A stretch of 64,000 nucleotides of DNA from Theropithecus gelada (taxonomy: Eukaryota > Chordata > Mammalia > Primates > Cercopithecidae): positions 81,101,191 to 81,165,190 of the forward strand of contig NC_037681.1 in assembly GCF_003255815.1 (NCBI RefSeq), given 5' to 3'. The notes beneath the pieces were generated by a model that saw only the letters and a list, made by a program, of their open reading frames with translations, was not told the DNA's origin and ran no database searches. Positions 24,369 through 35,455 of this stretch are shown here, piece by piece (within the stretch, counting starts at the first letter, position 1; each line of letters starts with the position of its first letter). The position numbers and the translations under genes are program-made.

Positions 24369-24681
24369 TTTTTTTTTTTTTTTTTCTTTCTTTCTTTTTT
24401 GAGACAGAGTTTCGCTCTTGTTGCCCAGGCTGGAGTGCAATGGTACGATCTCGGGCTACCACAACCTCTGCCTCCTGGGTTCAAGCAATTCTCCTGCCTC
24501 AGCATCCTGAGTAGCTAGGATTACAGGCATGCGCCACCATGCCCGGCTAAGTTTGTATTTTTAGTAGAGACGAGGTTTCTCCATGTTGGTCAGGCTGGTC
24601 TCAAACTCCCAACCTCAGTGATCCACACACCTCGGCCTCCCAAAGTGCTGGAATTACAGGCGTGAGCCACTGTGCCCAGCC
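24369..24681 (-). mobile_element. full-length Alu (AluS-like)
   Basis: T17 plus TTTC units (the tail complement), then GAGACAGAGTTTCGCTCTTG through to GAGCCACTGTGCCCAGCC. A 9-bp target-site duplication TTACACTGC is at 24360-24368 and 24682-24690. Confidence 0.97.
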
Positions 24682-24690
24682 TTACACTGC

Positions 24691-25196
24691 TTTCTTAATT
24701 ACAGCAATGTGCTCATCTCACATAAAAATTTAAGAGGTGAAAACAGGAAGATGCATTCTGAAAAGTTCTATCAGCCCCTCTGCCTCTCTACATTCCAAAA
24801 CTTCCTTTTATTCTAATATTTTACTAGTGAATTATGGAATAAAGTAGTATTATGTTTCTTTCTACACAACTTGTGTTGCACTAGGTGAAATCTCAGGTTA
24901 ACAGAGCTTCAGGGAGGAAAGGCCAGACCAAAAATATCCCTCACTCCACAGAGAAGCTGTCCCACCAGAAGTCCTGGAAAACTGACAGGTTTGCATGTTG
25001 TAACAATGCAATTCAAGACTGTCAGAATGATATCAATATTTGTATAGATACTTATCAAAGCAACAATCAGAGATCAGGTCCCTCCAAATGAGCTTATAGC
25101 TTATTATCCTGCTTTGTAAAAGTTGGTGAAACAAAACGATGGACAGCAGATTTGCTGAGCTCCAAAGTCAGGGAGTAGGTAGACAGTGGGAACATG
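24691..25196. other. unique noncoding DNA
   Basis: AT-rich single-copy sequence. Nothing recognised. Confidence 0.5.
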
Positions 25197-25444
25197 TCAG
25201 CTCCCTCCTGGCTCTCCTCTACAGTCTGTGAGCAAACGGAAAAACAAACCATCGGAAAAAGTCTCAGCCTCATAAAACTGCACAGACAGAATGACTTCTT
25301 CATCGGATTCAGAAGAGTAGCAGGGGGTTCTTGCTAGCACAGATTTGAGCTCTGCCATCACACACTTTGTACATACAATTCCGGGATCTCAGGTATTGCT
25401 CCTAAAGGAAGAGCCCGCTTCCTTCGCTCATCTTCCTCCGACAT
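25197..25444 (-). other. two overlapping short open frames, coding-like texture
   Basis: On the minus strand a 28-codon frame (25444-25358, starting MSEEDERRKRALPLG) ends in a TGA that overlaps the ATG of a 53-codon frame (25358-25197, starting MAELKSVLARTPCYSSESDE) as TGATG. The second start has G at -3 and +4. Charged, low-leucine composition and several CpGs set the stretch apart from its AT-rich flanks. No family is recognised and no promoter, splice pair or poly(A) signal ties it to a transcript. It may be a conserved exon, a relic or chance. Confidence 0.18.
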
Positions 25445-25618
25445 CAAAAAGCAGTATTCACACCCAATCCCATGCTTTAATATTAAAATATGAATTTAAG
25501 AAATACCAGTGAAAAGAGGTTTTTTAAACCAGAAACTCTTTGTGTTGTAATGTTCTTGATATGTTAATAAAACTGTTTTCAATCATCATCAGAGAAAAAC
25601 AAATTTACCTCTGATCAT

Positions 25619-25770
25619 GGTAGCACAGTACAGCAGAAAGAGCACTCAACTGGTGATCAAAAGAAATCAATTCTAGTCCTGTCACCCAGAAACTATGTGA
25701 CCAGGGGAGGTACTTAATCTCTAAGAGAGTCAAGTCTCGAGTGGGTAAAATGAGCTGGGGAAGGAGTGAA
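25619..25770 (+). mobile_element. MIR SINE
   Basis: TAGCACAGTACAGCAGAAAG / AGCACTC corresponds to the MIR 5' end. AACTATGTGACCAGGGGAGG, TACTTAATCTCTAAG and GGGTAAAATGAG follow in the correct order. Confidence 0.75.
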
Positions 25771-28700
25771 CCAGTGAGAAAGAACACTGGTCTGTCTGGG
25801 GCTCCCAGAAGACACAGCCAGACTTCTTGCTTGCTCTTGTCCGAACACCTCCTTGTCTTTTAAGGCCTGGGCTGTCTAGGGGGATGGCTAGTGGCTTGGA
25901 GCAAAACCAACGTGTCTGTCATTTTAATACACATGGAATGTGTTGAAATGAAGGTGTCTGTGTGGAAGGGACAGACCCAGATCCACTCTGCATTTGTCCT
26001 GGCAATGGGAGCAGGAAGGAGTCCACCTCCTCCAAACCTGGTCACTCCTAGTCCCAAGAGGGAGAAGCCATATCACCCTTGGTCATGTTAGCGCCATTCT
26101 GCAGCCTCAGCAGGCTCTGAGCAGGTGGAAAGTCAGACTGGGGTCCAACCAGGAGACCCAAGACAGAAAAGGCAGGTGGTTGCAAATGAGCCTCACTTCT
26201 CCAGGGATTGTGACTTTTTATTAAAAACCCTTACCCATGCCACCCACCGCAGCACAGACAGGCATTCCAGGAGCCAAATATCTCCCTGGAAGACAGCAGG
26301 CTATTGCTTCCTCTGAGCACTGCAACAATTTTCTCTGGACCCTCTCTTCTACCTATTCCCAGCATGGGGCATAACCCTCCCTCTTATCCATTAGACTGCC
26401 CAAATCTGGGAAAAGAATTTGTGGCGCTCAGGTCTGAGTACGGATCGAGCTCCCAATACCAGTGGCTATTTCAGGCTTACAAAGCCTTGGTGGTTTCCAC
26501 ACCCAGCAGTTCCTACCCAGGACTGAAAAGCCCTTAGCAAATACCCAGATGGCCCTTGTTCACCCCCCTGGAAACCTATAGCTGCCAGGGAAATGTGACA
26601 TTTTGTGAGGACTAATTTAACCCACCTAGAAGATCTAGGAGCCAAGATGCAACCCTAAAGCCCACTGCAAGGTACGATATTCTGGATCTTTTGTCAGAGC
26701 TTGATAATCTTAATAAAATTTGTATATTAAACAGTAATTCACACTCATCTAAACCTCCCCAAAATTGGTTATTGGCTGCTTCATTGATTCTAGAAAAAAA
26801 AAGAAAGCAAGAAAGGCAGGAGAGGAACGAGGGGGCAGAAAGGGAATGAAAGACAGTGAGTGTGAGGGCCCAGCCAAAACCCCACCTGCTAGAAGCCTGC
26901 TGGAAGCCCACATGGCTTCGAGTGATACATTCTGAGAACTCTGAAGAGTACCATTCAGCCAACACTGCCCCCGTGCCACAGGGCCCTGGACTCCTCTTCG
27001 ACTCACACTTGCCTGGCAGGACTCCCCAAACAAAACAGAGATGTTCAGCCGGGCACGAGAGAGCAGGCCCCAGGGCTCATGCTGCACTGTGTTTTCCACA
27101 GTAATTCCAGAACTGCTGCCTACCGGCACGCATGCAGAATCAATGATGAAGATACAGTACCTTCTGGGTCTGCCTAGGTTCACCCTTCCTTTTCTTAGTC
27201 ACTGTGGGGTTTTACCCAGCCCAGCCACCCACTGAAAAGGCAGAGGAGGCCACCCAGCCGAATGCTAGGATATGACACACTTGAACCTTCCACCTGGCCA
27301 GCCTGCTCTCCCAAAGAAGGAATAACAGAACAAAAAAGTCAACCTCTGACTATACATGGCTTGTGAATTTATACCAATGTTTTTCTTAAAGTGGGAGCTC
27401 AGCATTGGGGCACCCAGGAAAAATAATGTCCAAGGCAAAAAGCAAATAGAAGAATGAGTCTGCTGAAACAGCCAACTCCGTCTCTATCTCCCCCAACCCC
27501 TCCTGGTCAGAACCTTCTCTCAGCATTTCAGCAGGTACTGCTCACCTGGAAATACAGCTGCTGTATTTACTGAGAAGCTTCTTCAAGCTTTCTACTGGTG
27601 CTTAGGGACTATGCCAATCAAGTCTTGAAATTATATAGAGAGGTGGAATATCAGGTACATTTCTGTCCCCGAAAATGCTTAAAGATCAAATTGATTCCTA
27701 TCAATTTGATGCCTCCCCTACCAGTTAGCGCCCACCACCAGCTGCCTTGCTCCAAACTATTAAAACAGAGCTTCCCCCAAAAAACCAGCCTTCTGCAAGC
27801 TGCGACTTCCCTACCCTGTGTCCAGGCTGTGGAGCGTGGGGATGACCCAGAGGCACAAGGAGTTCTGGATCAGAATCCCTAGTCTACCCCTGCGGCTGCG
27901 TGAGACCAGACATGCCATTTAACCTCTCTAAGCTTCAACTAGCCCTTCTCCTGCCTCTTCACAGGGTTACTCATGAGGTGAGGCTCCATTTGACAATACT
28001 CCTCAAAGGGCTTACTCAAAAAAAAAAAATGTGATTTTTATCTCTATCCTCATTATTAACGGCACAATGGACATTCGAAAGGGATGGGCCCAATTTTTCA
28101 TAAGCCAAAAAAGCTAGAGGATTGGAGAGAAGAGACAGGACAGACACTCAGAAATGGCTTCAAGGGTGTCCTTTGGCACCCCATTCTTCCAGATTGTTCC
28201 AAATGCCTGCTGCAGTAATAACAGCCCCAAAAGAACACACCACTTTGTCAGGACTTGTAGGTGAAATGTGTTGGAGCAGCTGTCAGCTTGGGGAAAATCA
28301 CTCATCAGGTAGTCAGCCGAGTGGGGCTGCCTTCAGCTGGACAAACACTGCATCCACAGGGGAATGAGCGAGTGCTTTCCTGTCCTTCCCTCAGGGGCCA
28401 AACCAGCCCTCTCTTACCTCCTTGTCCAACCCAGTGGGCCTCTCTCCCTCAAATGCACACCTCCTTCTCTTTCCTCCAGCTCCCTAAGCTCTTGTTCAGG
28501 GCACAGACAGCTCTTCAGGCTGCCAGAGCAGAGAGTTAGGAAACAGTGACCCCTCTGCATGCATTCCCACCTCCCGGAGGCAGGACCAAGCTGGCCACTC
28601 TGTGATGAGAGTGGGTAACCTCTCCACCTGGGTCTATCATTTTAAAATAAGCCATTCGTGGCTGACTATTAAACGGGAAGGGCCAATTACAGGTATCTCT

Positions 28701-29559
28701 GAGAACAACTCTACCTGAGGGAGGGGGAAATACCTCCCAAAACAATGGTGGGCAGAAAAATCTGCATCCCGTAAAATACCCAGAAGCAATAGCAGCCCCA
28801 CCTGGTTTATCTGCCAGACGCCGTGGAGGTGCCATGGTGGCATTTGGTAAATAACCCAAACAGGGCTTTGCAGGGTATGGGACACCACACTAGGCTTTGC
28901 AGCCCGGGTGAAACCAGATGGTGCAAGAAGACAGTGAATCACTCACAAGCAAGGGATGTTGTTAGCACACCTAAAAATCCCCTTTTCCCAGCCAGCCTTT
29001 GACACCCACCATAGAAATCACAGAGAGGCTGGAAAGAACACCTGGGCCCAAAATAGCTTGTCCTATTAGCCAAATGCCAGCACTCCCACCTTGTCTGAGG
29101 GCATGGAGGGGAGGCAGTTGGCCAGTGGCTAGGGCTCTGGCCTCCTCATTTAATTCTCTCTGCATCAGAGGAAGAGTCACCTTCACAGGCCAGCTGTGGT
29201 CTGACTTGCCACATCTAATGCCACGAGGCCCTGCCAGTGGCCTCCATTCTGGTCTGTCAAACCCCTGGAAACCTTGAGACAGTGTTCCTCAGATCCAGGA
29301 CAGAGCTGGCTGAGGACGCCACACGGGTCAACCCAAGCGCACCAATCCTCAGACCCTCCGAGGTAACAAAGACCTCACTAGACTGTCTCATTTTTCCAGC
29401 CTCAGTGAGCCGGCCCAAGCTGGCATGCTAAGTCCCAGGAAAGCCCTGGCTATACAAAACACAGCACCCAAGCACCTTTGTGCATGGCTGCTTAGCGGGC
29501 TAATGACAAAGGCAGCTCACTGAGGAAACGACTGTGCCCAGCAGTCTCCTAAATTGCGA
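25771..29559. other. mostly unique noncoding DNA
   Basis: About 3.8 kb with no confident transposon. A purine-rich patch lies at 26790-26850. 27870-27985 has a weak MIR-like TTTAACCTCTCTAAGCTTCA. Open frames are short. No gene visible. Confidence 0.5.
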
Positions 29560-29990
29560 AGGCAGCATTTACCAGTGATGAGAGCCCCCTGCGTGTTTCC
29601 TTCTAAACGCCTGATATATATCCATTTTTCTGTCAGCAACCTCAAATAATGTCTATAATGCTGAGATTTATACATGGGTACTTATAAATGTGACTTCATT
29701 ATAGCCTCTGCAAAACTACCTTTCCGCCTAAACATTCAATTAATGTAATTAAATTGCTACCTGATGGCATTATCTAATTTAACTTGGGATCCAAACTATT
29801 GAAAAGCATGTGCCTTTTAACACCCTGACTGCTAAGGCATGTGATGAACAGAGCTATAAACATGTTGGCGTAACTGAGCTGTTTAAAAATAAATTAGCAA
29901 ACTATAAAAGTAAACAGTAACATACATATGTACTCAATTATGAACTAACTCTAATTTTTGTTCTGAAATACTGTCTTTGACCTTAGTCAT
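29560..29990. promoter_or_regulatory. candidate AT-rich noncoding regulatory element
   Basis: Repeat-free, AT-rich block with dense homeodomain cores: CATTCAATTAATGTAATTAA contains TAATGTAATTA (29741-29751), the TAAT-N3-ATTA arrangement bound by paired-class homeodomain dimers. ATCTAATTTAAC and CTCAATTATGAAC follow. No coding signal. The texture matches known developmental enhancers; activity and conservation are inference. Confidence 0.35.
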
Positions 29991-30081
29991 AAACAAGCAC
30001 TATTAAAAAAACATAATATCCCAACAGACAGAGGGCCAAGGATTAAATGCTCTTCCAGTTCAGCAGAATGCAAAACAAGAC

Positions 30082-30205
30082 AAGGAAGGAAGGGAAGAAA
30101 GGAAGGGAGGGAAGGAAGGGAAGGGAAGGAAGGGAAGGAAGGAAGGGAAAGGAGGGAGGGAGGAAGGAAGGAGGGAGGGAGGGAGGGAAGGAGGGAGAGG
30201 GAGGG
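30082..30205 (+). repeat. GGAA/GGGA purine microsatellite
   Basis: About 124 bp of almost pure purine built from GGAA, GGGA and GAAA units, with at most about three consecutive perfect GGAA units. The 3' half becomes (GGGA)n. GGAA is the ETS-family core, and (GGGA)n can form G-quadruplexes on this strand. Likely polymorphic in length. Confidence 0.95.
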
Positions 30206-32714
30206 CCCATGCCTTTCTTGAAAAGCTAGAAAACTGTGTCCAAAACCTACAAAGACTGCTGTGCTCTTGTTGACTTGAAGCTGCTTCCATTCAAGCCAGA
30301 AAAGTTAAAACCTGGTGAAGTGCTTGTACATTTTCAGATGTTTTGGAGTCTCTCAAGAAATGAGGACAGGCAAGGGAAAGAACTATTTCCACATGCAGCT
30401 GTTTCAACAGATCACTGTCTGCATAACAGAGTCTCTTACACAGAGCTGCCTCCCCACCTGAGCTGAGCTCGCCGTCCTAAGTCGGCTACTGCTTCTAGGT
30501 CCCCAGCTTTTCTAAGACATATGGCAGAAATGTGGAAATTGTCTTCCAAATAGCACAAGACAGAAAGCGGGTGGGGTGGGAGGCAACGGGTGCGGGGCGA
30601 AGGGAAGAAGTAAAATCAAGCTGTTGAAACTGTATACAGGACACGTTTTTGCACTAATCCAATGCTCCTGTAACAAAGGACAGTATACTATGGGATAATT
30701 ACTATGGATTATTATTACAGTTTCTAAAGCAAAAGAACAAAAAAAAATTCACAAAAGACATATTACACATGCAGATTTCTAAAGCTTTAAAATCATATGG
30801 TCTTCGGTGTTGGTTCCTATGGGGTTACGGATAATGCCCTAACTGAGCACGACAGATGCAAACACAAAAAAGAAATCACAATAAACCTGAAATTCTCTCA
30901 TGTCACGGTGCTTACTGCCCTTTCTTTCACAAACAAAAGTAGTTGAGAAACAGCTAAGTAGTTATTCATCTCAAAGAACCAACCTAAAATGCTGACAGGC
31001 CCAGCGTTGTCGACACCCACCCCCCAACAACAACAACAACCAATTACACAAATAAAAACTAGGAGGAAAATCAAACTCATCCACACTTGGTTCAGAACGC
31101 AGGGAAGGCCTGATGTGAAAGAGGAGACAGAGAAGCTTCTTGGGTGTGCAGCATTACATCCTGGGCCACACTCCCTGCAGGGGCCACAGGAGCAGGCACT
31201 GCAGCCAGGTCCCCGAGTCTGACTTTTACCCAAACAGGGGGTTGCCAGTTGCTGCAAGACAAATATCCCTAGCACATTACCTAGTTGGCAAAGGAATGCA
31301 CTGGGAGGTTCTGGAATAGCACAGTGTGGAACCGCACTGGACTTTTCCTGTTCTGAAGAGGACTCTGCTTTCCTCCGGGATGTAAAGTATTTGATTGGCA
31401 GGCAAAGGACAAAACTTACCTCAGGTACTACGGCAAACTGGCCAAAGAGAAGTGTTGCTAGGAGGATGGACACGGCAGGAAACAGCCTCAGCTTGGCCCA
31501 GGAAGAAGCTGGGGCTCAGCTACAGGGGCCGTGGGAATAGCTGGAGGCCTGTGCATTTCCCTGAGGGTCTCCTTGGCGACAGGGCTGGACCTTTGCACTG
31601 GCAGCCTGGACTCCTCTCTGAGCTCCCCCTTGGGTCACCTATGATTCCAGAAGAGTTTGTTCTACATGTGGCAAAGCCAGCACCATAGAGGGGACAGAGG
31701 GAAACCTTAAGGCCTACCTTGAGGGATGTTAAATTTATGTTCTAACCACTGCTATTTAAGGTGTCTTTTGAGTCCCGAGGACCAAGGAGCTCTCCTATGA
31801 CAAGGAACCTGTCACTGGTTCTTCTGTGATTGCTAAAGCTTAGAAGACCTCCTCCAAAGAAAAGTGGCTCAGACAGAAACACTGACTCCTGTTTCTCGTC
31901 AGACTCCGAAATCACAGGCTTCTGGTCTAAAGATTCAAGCTGAGAAACAAGAAAGCAATTTGTTTGATTCAGGCTCTTGCAAATTACCCCCCAATAATTT
32001 ACTTGGTCTCAGCTTTGGCTGGCTTGGATGTTATGAGGATTCCAGGAATTTTTTTCCTTTTCCATTAGAGGGCTCTGCACTCTCCTTTCAAGGAAAAAGG
32101 CTCTATCTGCCAGCCCACTTCTTTCCAGGAATGGGGAAAGAGAGGAGGAGAACCTGTGGAAAAGAGGACAACGGATTTCCAGAAGAAATTCCAAGCCAGG
32201 GGCTAACCGTGGACCTGAGCACAGCACAGCCACACGGACATCTCAGAAAAGCATTCTGTGGAAGCACAAGACACGTGGTAGTGAGAGTCCTGAGAAGTCC
32301 AGGAAAAGATGCAGCTTCCAACCCATTCCCAAATATCACCAATTAACAGCAGCCTGATGGTCTACCTGAGACCTGAGGAAACAAACAAAGGGAAAGAAAT
32401 GCAAGAAAAAAAGCGCATCTTTCTGGATCAAAAGATTAAGTTGTCTTTGGTAGCTAAAGAACAATAGAGAAGGAAAAAGATTAGGAGGAGAAGAAAAACA
32501 CCTGGCCTTCCCTAAAGAACTACAGTTAGAGTTTGACTTAAATCATCTCGGCTATAGGCAATCAACTGGGGCTCTCCTAACAGCCGCAATCAGGGGGATA
32601 CTCTCTTTCCCCTCATGATCTTCCTCAACAGGGCAGTAGTCCAGCATCCACCGAAGACCTGAAGTGGAGAAGGAGCCCAGACATGCCCATCCTTTGAGCA
32701 CCTCCACAGCCTTT
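30206..32714. other. mostly unique noncoding DNA
   Basis: Contains a canonical G-quadruplex motif (30569-30597) and (CAA)5 at 31025-31039. A 32-codon hydrophobic stretch on the minus strand ends in a good splice-donor match (31515-31420), but no exon is established. No transposon recognised. Confidence 0.5.
30569..30597 (+). other. canonical G-quadruplex motif
   Basis: G-runs at 30569-30571, 30573-30576, 30578-30580, 30588-30590 and 30594-30597 with loops of 1, 1, 7 and 3 nt satisfy the standard G3+N1-7 rule. Single-nucleotide loops favour a stable parallel fold. Confidence 0.75.
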
Positions 32715-33540
32715 CTAGCCCATCCCAATAAACAGCAATTCTATTCCCCTAGTCACCAAGCCACACATTTTGGGGTCCATCTTGACTCCTCTTTTCCTTT
32801 CATACCCCCCATCCCATCAGTCAGCAAATCTTGCTGCTTCTACCTTCAAAATATGTCCAGAATCCAGCCCCTTCTCACGTCCCCACCACCCCGGTCCATG
32901 CCACCATCACTTGCCTGGAATTTGCCTTCTAACTGCTTCTGCCTCACTTTCCCATGCTCAAGTCTCAAAATGCAGCCAAAGCAACTCTCTGGAAACCCAA
33001 GTCATATGACATCACTCCTCCAGTGGCTTCCATCTCCCTTGGAGTCAGAGCCAAAAATCCGTGCTCTACGTCCTTCAAGGAGCCAGCTGGTCTCCTCTCC
33101 TCCTCCTCCTGCACCCTTTCCACTCTGACCTCAGGGGCCCTCACTCCTCCTCCAGCAGCCAGGTATATTACACACAAGGTCTCTGCTCTCTACCACTCTT
33201 TCTGGAACCATCTTCTCGAAATTCTCATGGCCAACTTCCTCACTTCTTTGGAGCCTTTGCTTTTCAGTAGGCCTCCCCTAATCGTCCTATTTAAAAGCAT
33301 GGCCACCAGGCACCCCTTACCCCTATTCCCCACCTTTTTTTATGCAGGCAGTTTGATCTTCTTTTGCCATACTATATAATTCACATATTTATTGGTGCGT
33401 CTTCTGTCTCTCCCCAGCTAGAAAGGGGGCACCACAAAAGCAGGGAGTTTTTAAGGCTTTGACCACTGCTCTATGCCCAACACCAAGAACCATTCCCAGC
33501 CATGTGGCAGGTGTTCAAAATATTTGTTGAAAAATGAATG
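32715..33540 (+). mobile_element. long L2 3' fragment
   Basis: About 825 bp follow the L2 3' region in order: TCCATCTTGACTCCTCTTTT, CAGCAAATCTTGCTGCTTCT, ACCTTCAAAATATGTCCAGA, GCCACCATCACTTGCCTGGA, GACATCACTCCTCCAGTGGC, TTCCATCTCCCTTGGAGTCA, GGCCTCCCCTAAT and the terminus AAATATTTGTTGAAAAATGA. A 154-codon frame over its first half is a by-product of low CpG and pyrimidine bias, not an intact L2 protein. Confidence 0.92.
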
Positions 33541-35119
33541 AGTAAACCTTCACAATTCCAAACTGCCAGGAGGCCACTCAATGCCCTATCTATAAAACTA
33601 TCAGGCAGCCCAACCTGGGGGCACTCTGGCTTTGGATCTTGGGTTTGAGCCAAATTCCATTTTCCCCACAGGCCCTGAGGCCCAGAGGGAAGAGGTTTTG
33701 CATTATAATATAAATGGAGGGGTTGAGCTGGTTTGGGGGAACCCTTGACAGGAGCCAGTAAAAACCAAAAGGGAGTCATTTTCCTAAGGCTTAGGTGGAG
33801 CCTCTAGAAAGACAGGGGGCTCAGAGCCTGGGGAAGAGCCAACCACCAGCAGTTCCTCAGAGCTCTTCTCACTGGGGCTGTGCAGCCAACTGCGTTTCCA
33901 GGCACACCAAGATGCCCATACTCGTATCCAATACTGTGCAGGGGCACTGGCCGGGCACAAATCCCAGATGCCTCCACGGCATTACTCTCCCTCCGTTCTT
34001 GCTTTCAGATTCTCCCTCCTCCTGGCAGGGGCATTGGGGAGGGCGGGAGAGAAGGCGGCCATGGTAAAGGGACATATCCCTTCTACCTGAGAGCCCAGAA
34101 TGCAGCCAGAAAAGCTGAAATACCCTTTCCCACCCTAGCATACATTTTGACAGGTGAATAAGTGCTCCCCAGTAGGCAATAACAAGGAGAAGTCTGAATT
34201 AAAAGAACTTGCCAATTTGGGAAGTAATGCCATTCTATGTGACTCCACTCTATTCTGTTACCAATAAAACACTTAAAGATGCTATTCATGCAGACATAAA
34301 GTGCTAATGGCCACTTGTTAACATGTTTCATAATGCTAATATTTCCCTCTGATTTCTGACAGTTCTTTTTTTTTCTTTCTTCTTTTTTGGGGCTATTTTA
34401 AGTTAACAGAGCGCTAATCTGATTCAAAACTGAAGACTCAAAGAGCTACACTCTACATAACTGCACTATTAATGACAACCATTGCTTTACATGTTGCACC
34501 ATTTCATGAAAACAATCATCACTCAGTCAACGTATTTTCCAAGCCATAGAAAAGCTGAAGTAAGTTGAAAATGCAGTAGGCAAAGAAGCAGCTAGTAATG
34601 TAAGACACTAAGGGGCAGGGGAGTCATTAATTCTTCTCCAAGCTTTCAGCATTCTGTTTCTATGAAGGCAAGGGTTGGGGGGAGCTTTTTTCTTTCAAAT
34701 ACATCAGTAAAATGATGAGGTGCTTCCTCTGCTATGCCCAGTGGTCCAGGCACACTCACTAAGGTATCCTCTCAGCAATGTAGGTGTTCAAAGGCAAAAG
34801 AAAGGGAACCAGCTCATGGCATAATACTTACTTGGCCAAAGACACAGTAACGCTTCCCAGGAAATACAAGCGTCACAGTCACTCCAAAATGAGTACGTGT
34901 GCAGCCACCTGGGCTTGCAACTTAATTCAAACAACTTGGAAGGCTAAGGAGCACCAGAGCTGGGGAGCTGCAGAGGAACCCCTGTGCTCACCACCCCGGA
35001 GAGCTGTCAGAGAGGAAGCCTGCTTTCCTCAGACGTTTTAAAGGAAGCCACCTAGAGCCCCACCTGTCACCGTGGAACTGCTCACAGTGGCTGCCTGATA
35101 TGCTGATGTGGAACTCAGA
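33541..35119. other. unique noncoding DNA
   Basis: No recognised repeat or gene. T-rich patch near 34365-34390. Confidence 0.5.
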
Positions 35120-35455
35120 ATCATTCATCTGGGTTTGTGGCTGAGCTGTGCTAGGTAACTGGGTGGCCTGGGCAAGTCACTTCACCTCCCTTGGCCTGTG
35201 TCCTTGAGCTTTCCTGGCTGCACATCTTGCTCTCAAGTATAAAGGATCTGTCCCCTTCTACCCGCCCCTGTGCTACACACACTCACCTCTCAAATGAGAA
35301 AGTCAGCTTTGAGAGAGGATGCTTGCCTTCCCGACTCCCCTCCCAACCCAGAACCTGTCACAATGCTCTGCAGAGAGTACATGCTCAACAAACCCAATGC
35401 TAAATTGTAAAAAGTGAGACTAGATGGTATCTGCCTCTCCTCTCAGCTCTAAATT
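35120..35455 (+). mobile_element. composite MIR-like segment
   Basis: GGGCAAGTCACTTCACCTCC matches the MIR core and AGACTAGATGGTATCTGCCT with CTCAGCTCTAAAT matches a MIR-family 3' end. The part between (35215-35400) is unrelated or L2-like (GTACATGCTCAACAAA). Probably an old MIR interrupted by or abutting another relic. Confidence 0.5.

Noticed and set aside
30898..31473. 191-codon minus-strand frame with hydrophobic stretches
   Set aside because: It starts from a GTG, runs across a strong splice-donor match and a CAA microsatellite read as cysteines and glycines, and resembles no protein I know. Only the first 32-codon part is kept as a weak finding.
32664..33379. Overlapping plus-strand frames of 140-154 codons
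   Set aside because: They lie within the L2 3' fragment and arise from its pyrimidine-rich sequence. No intact reverse transcriptase motif is present.
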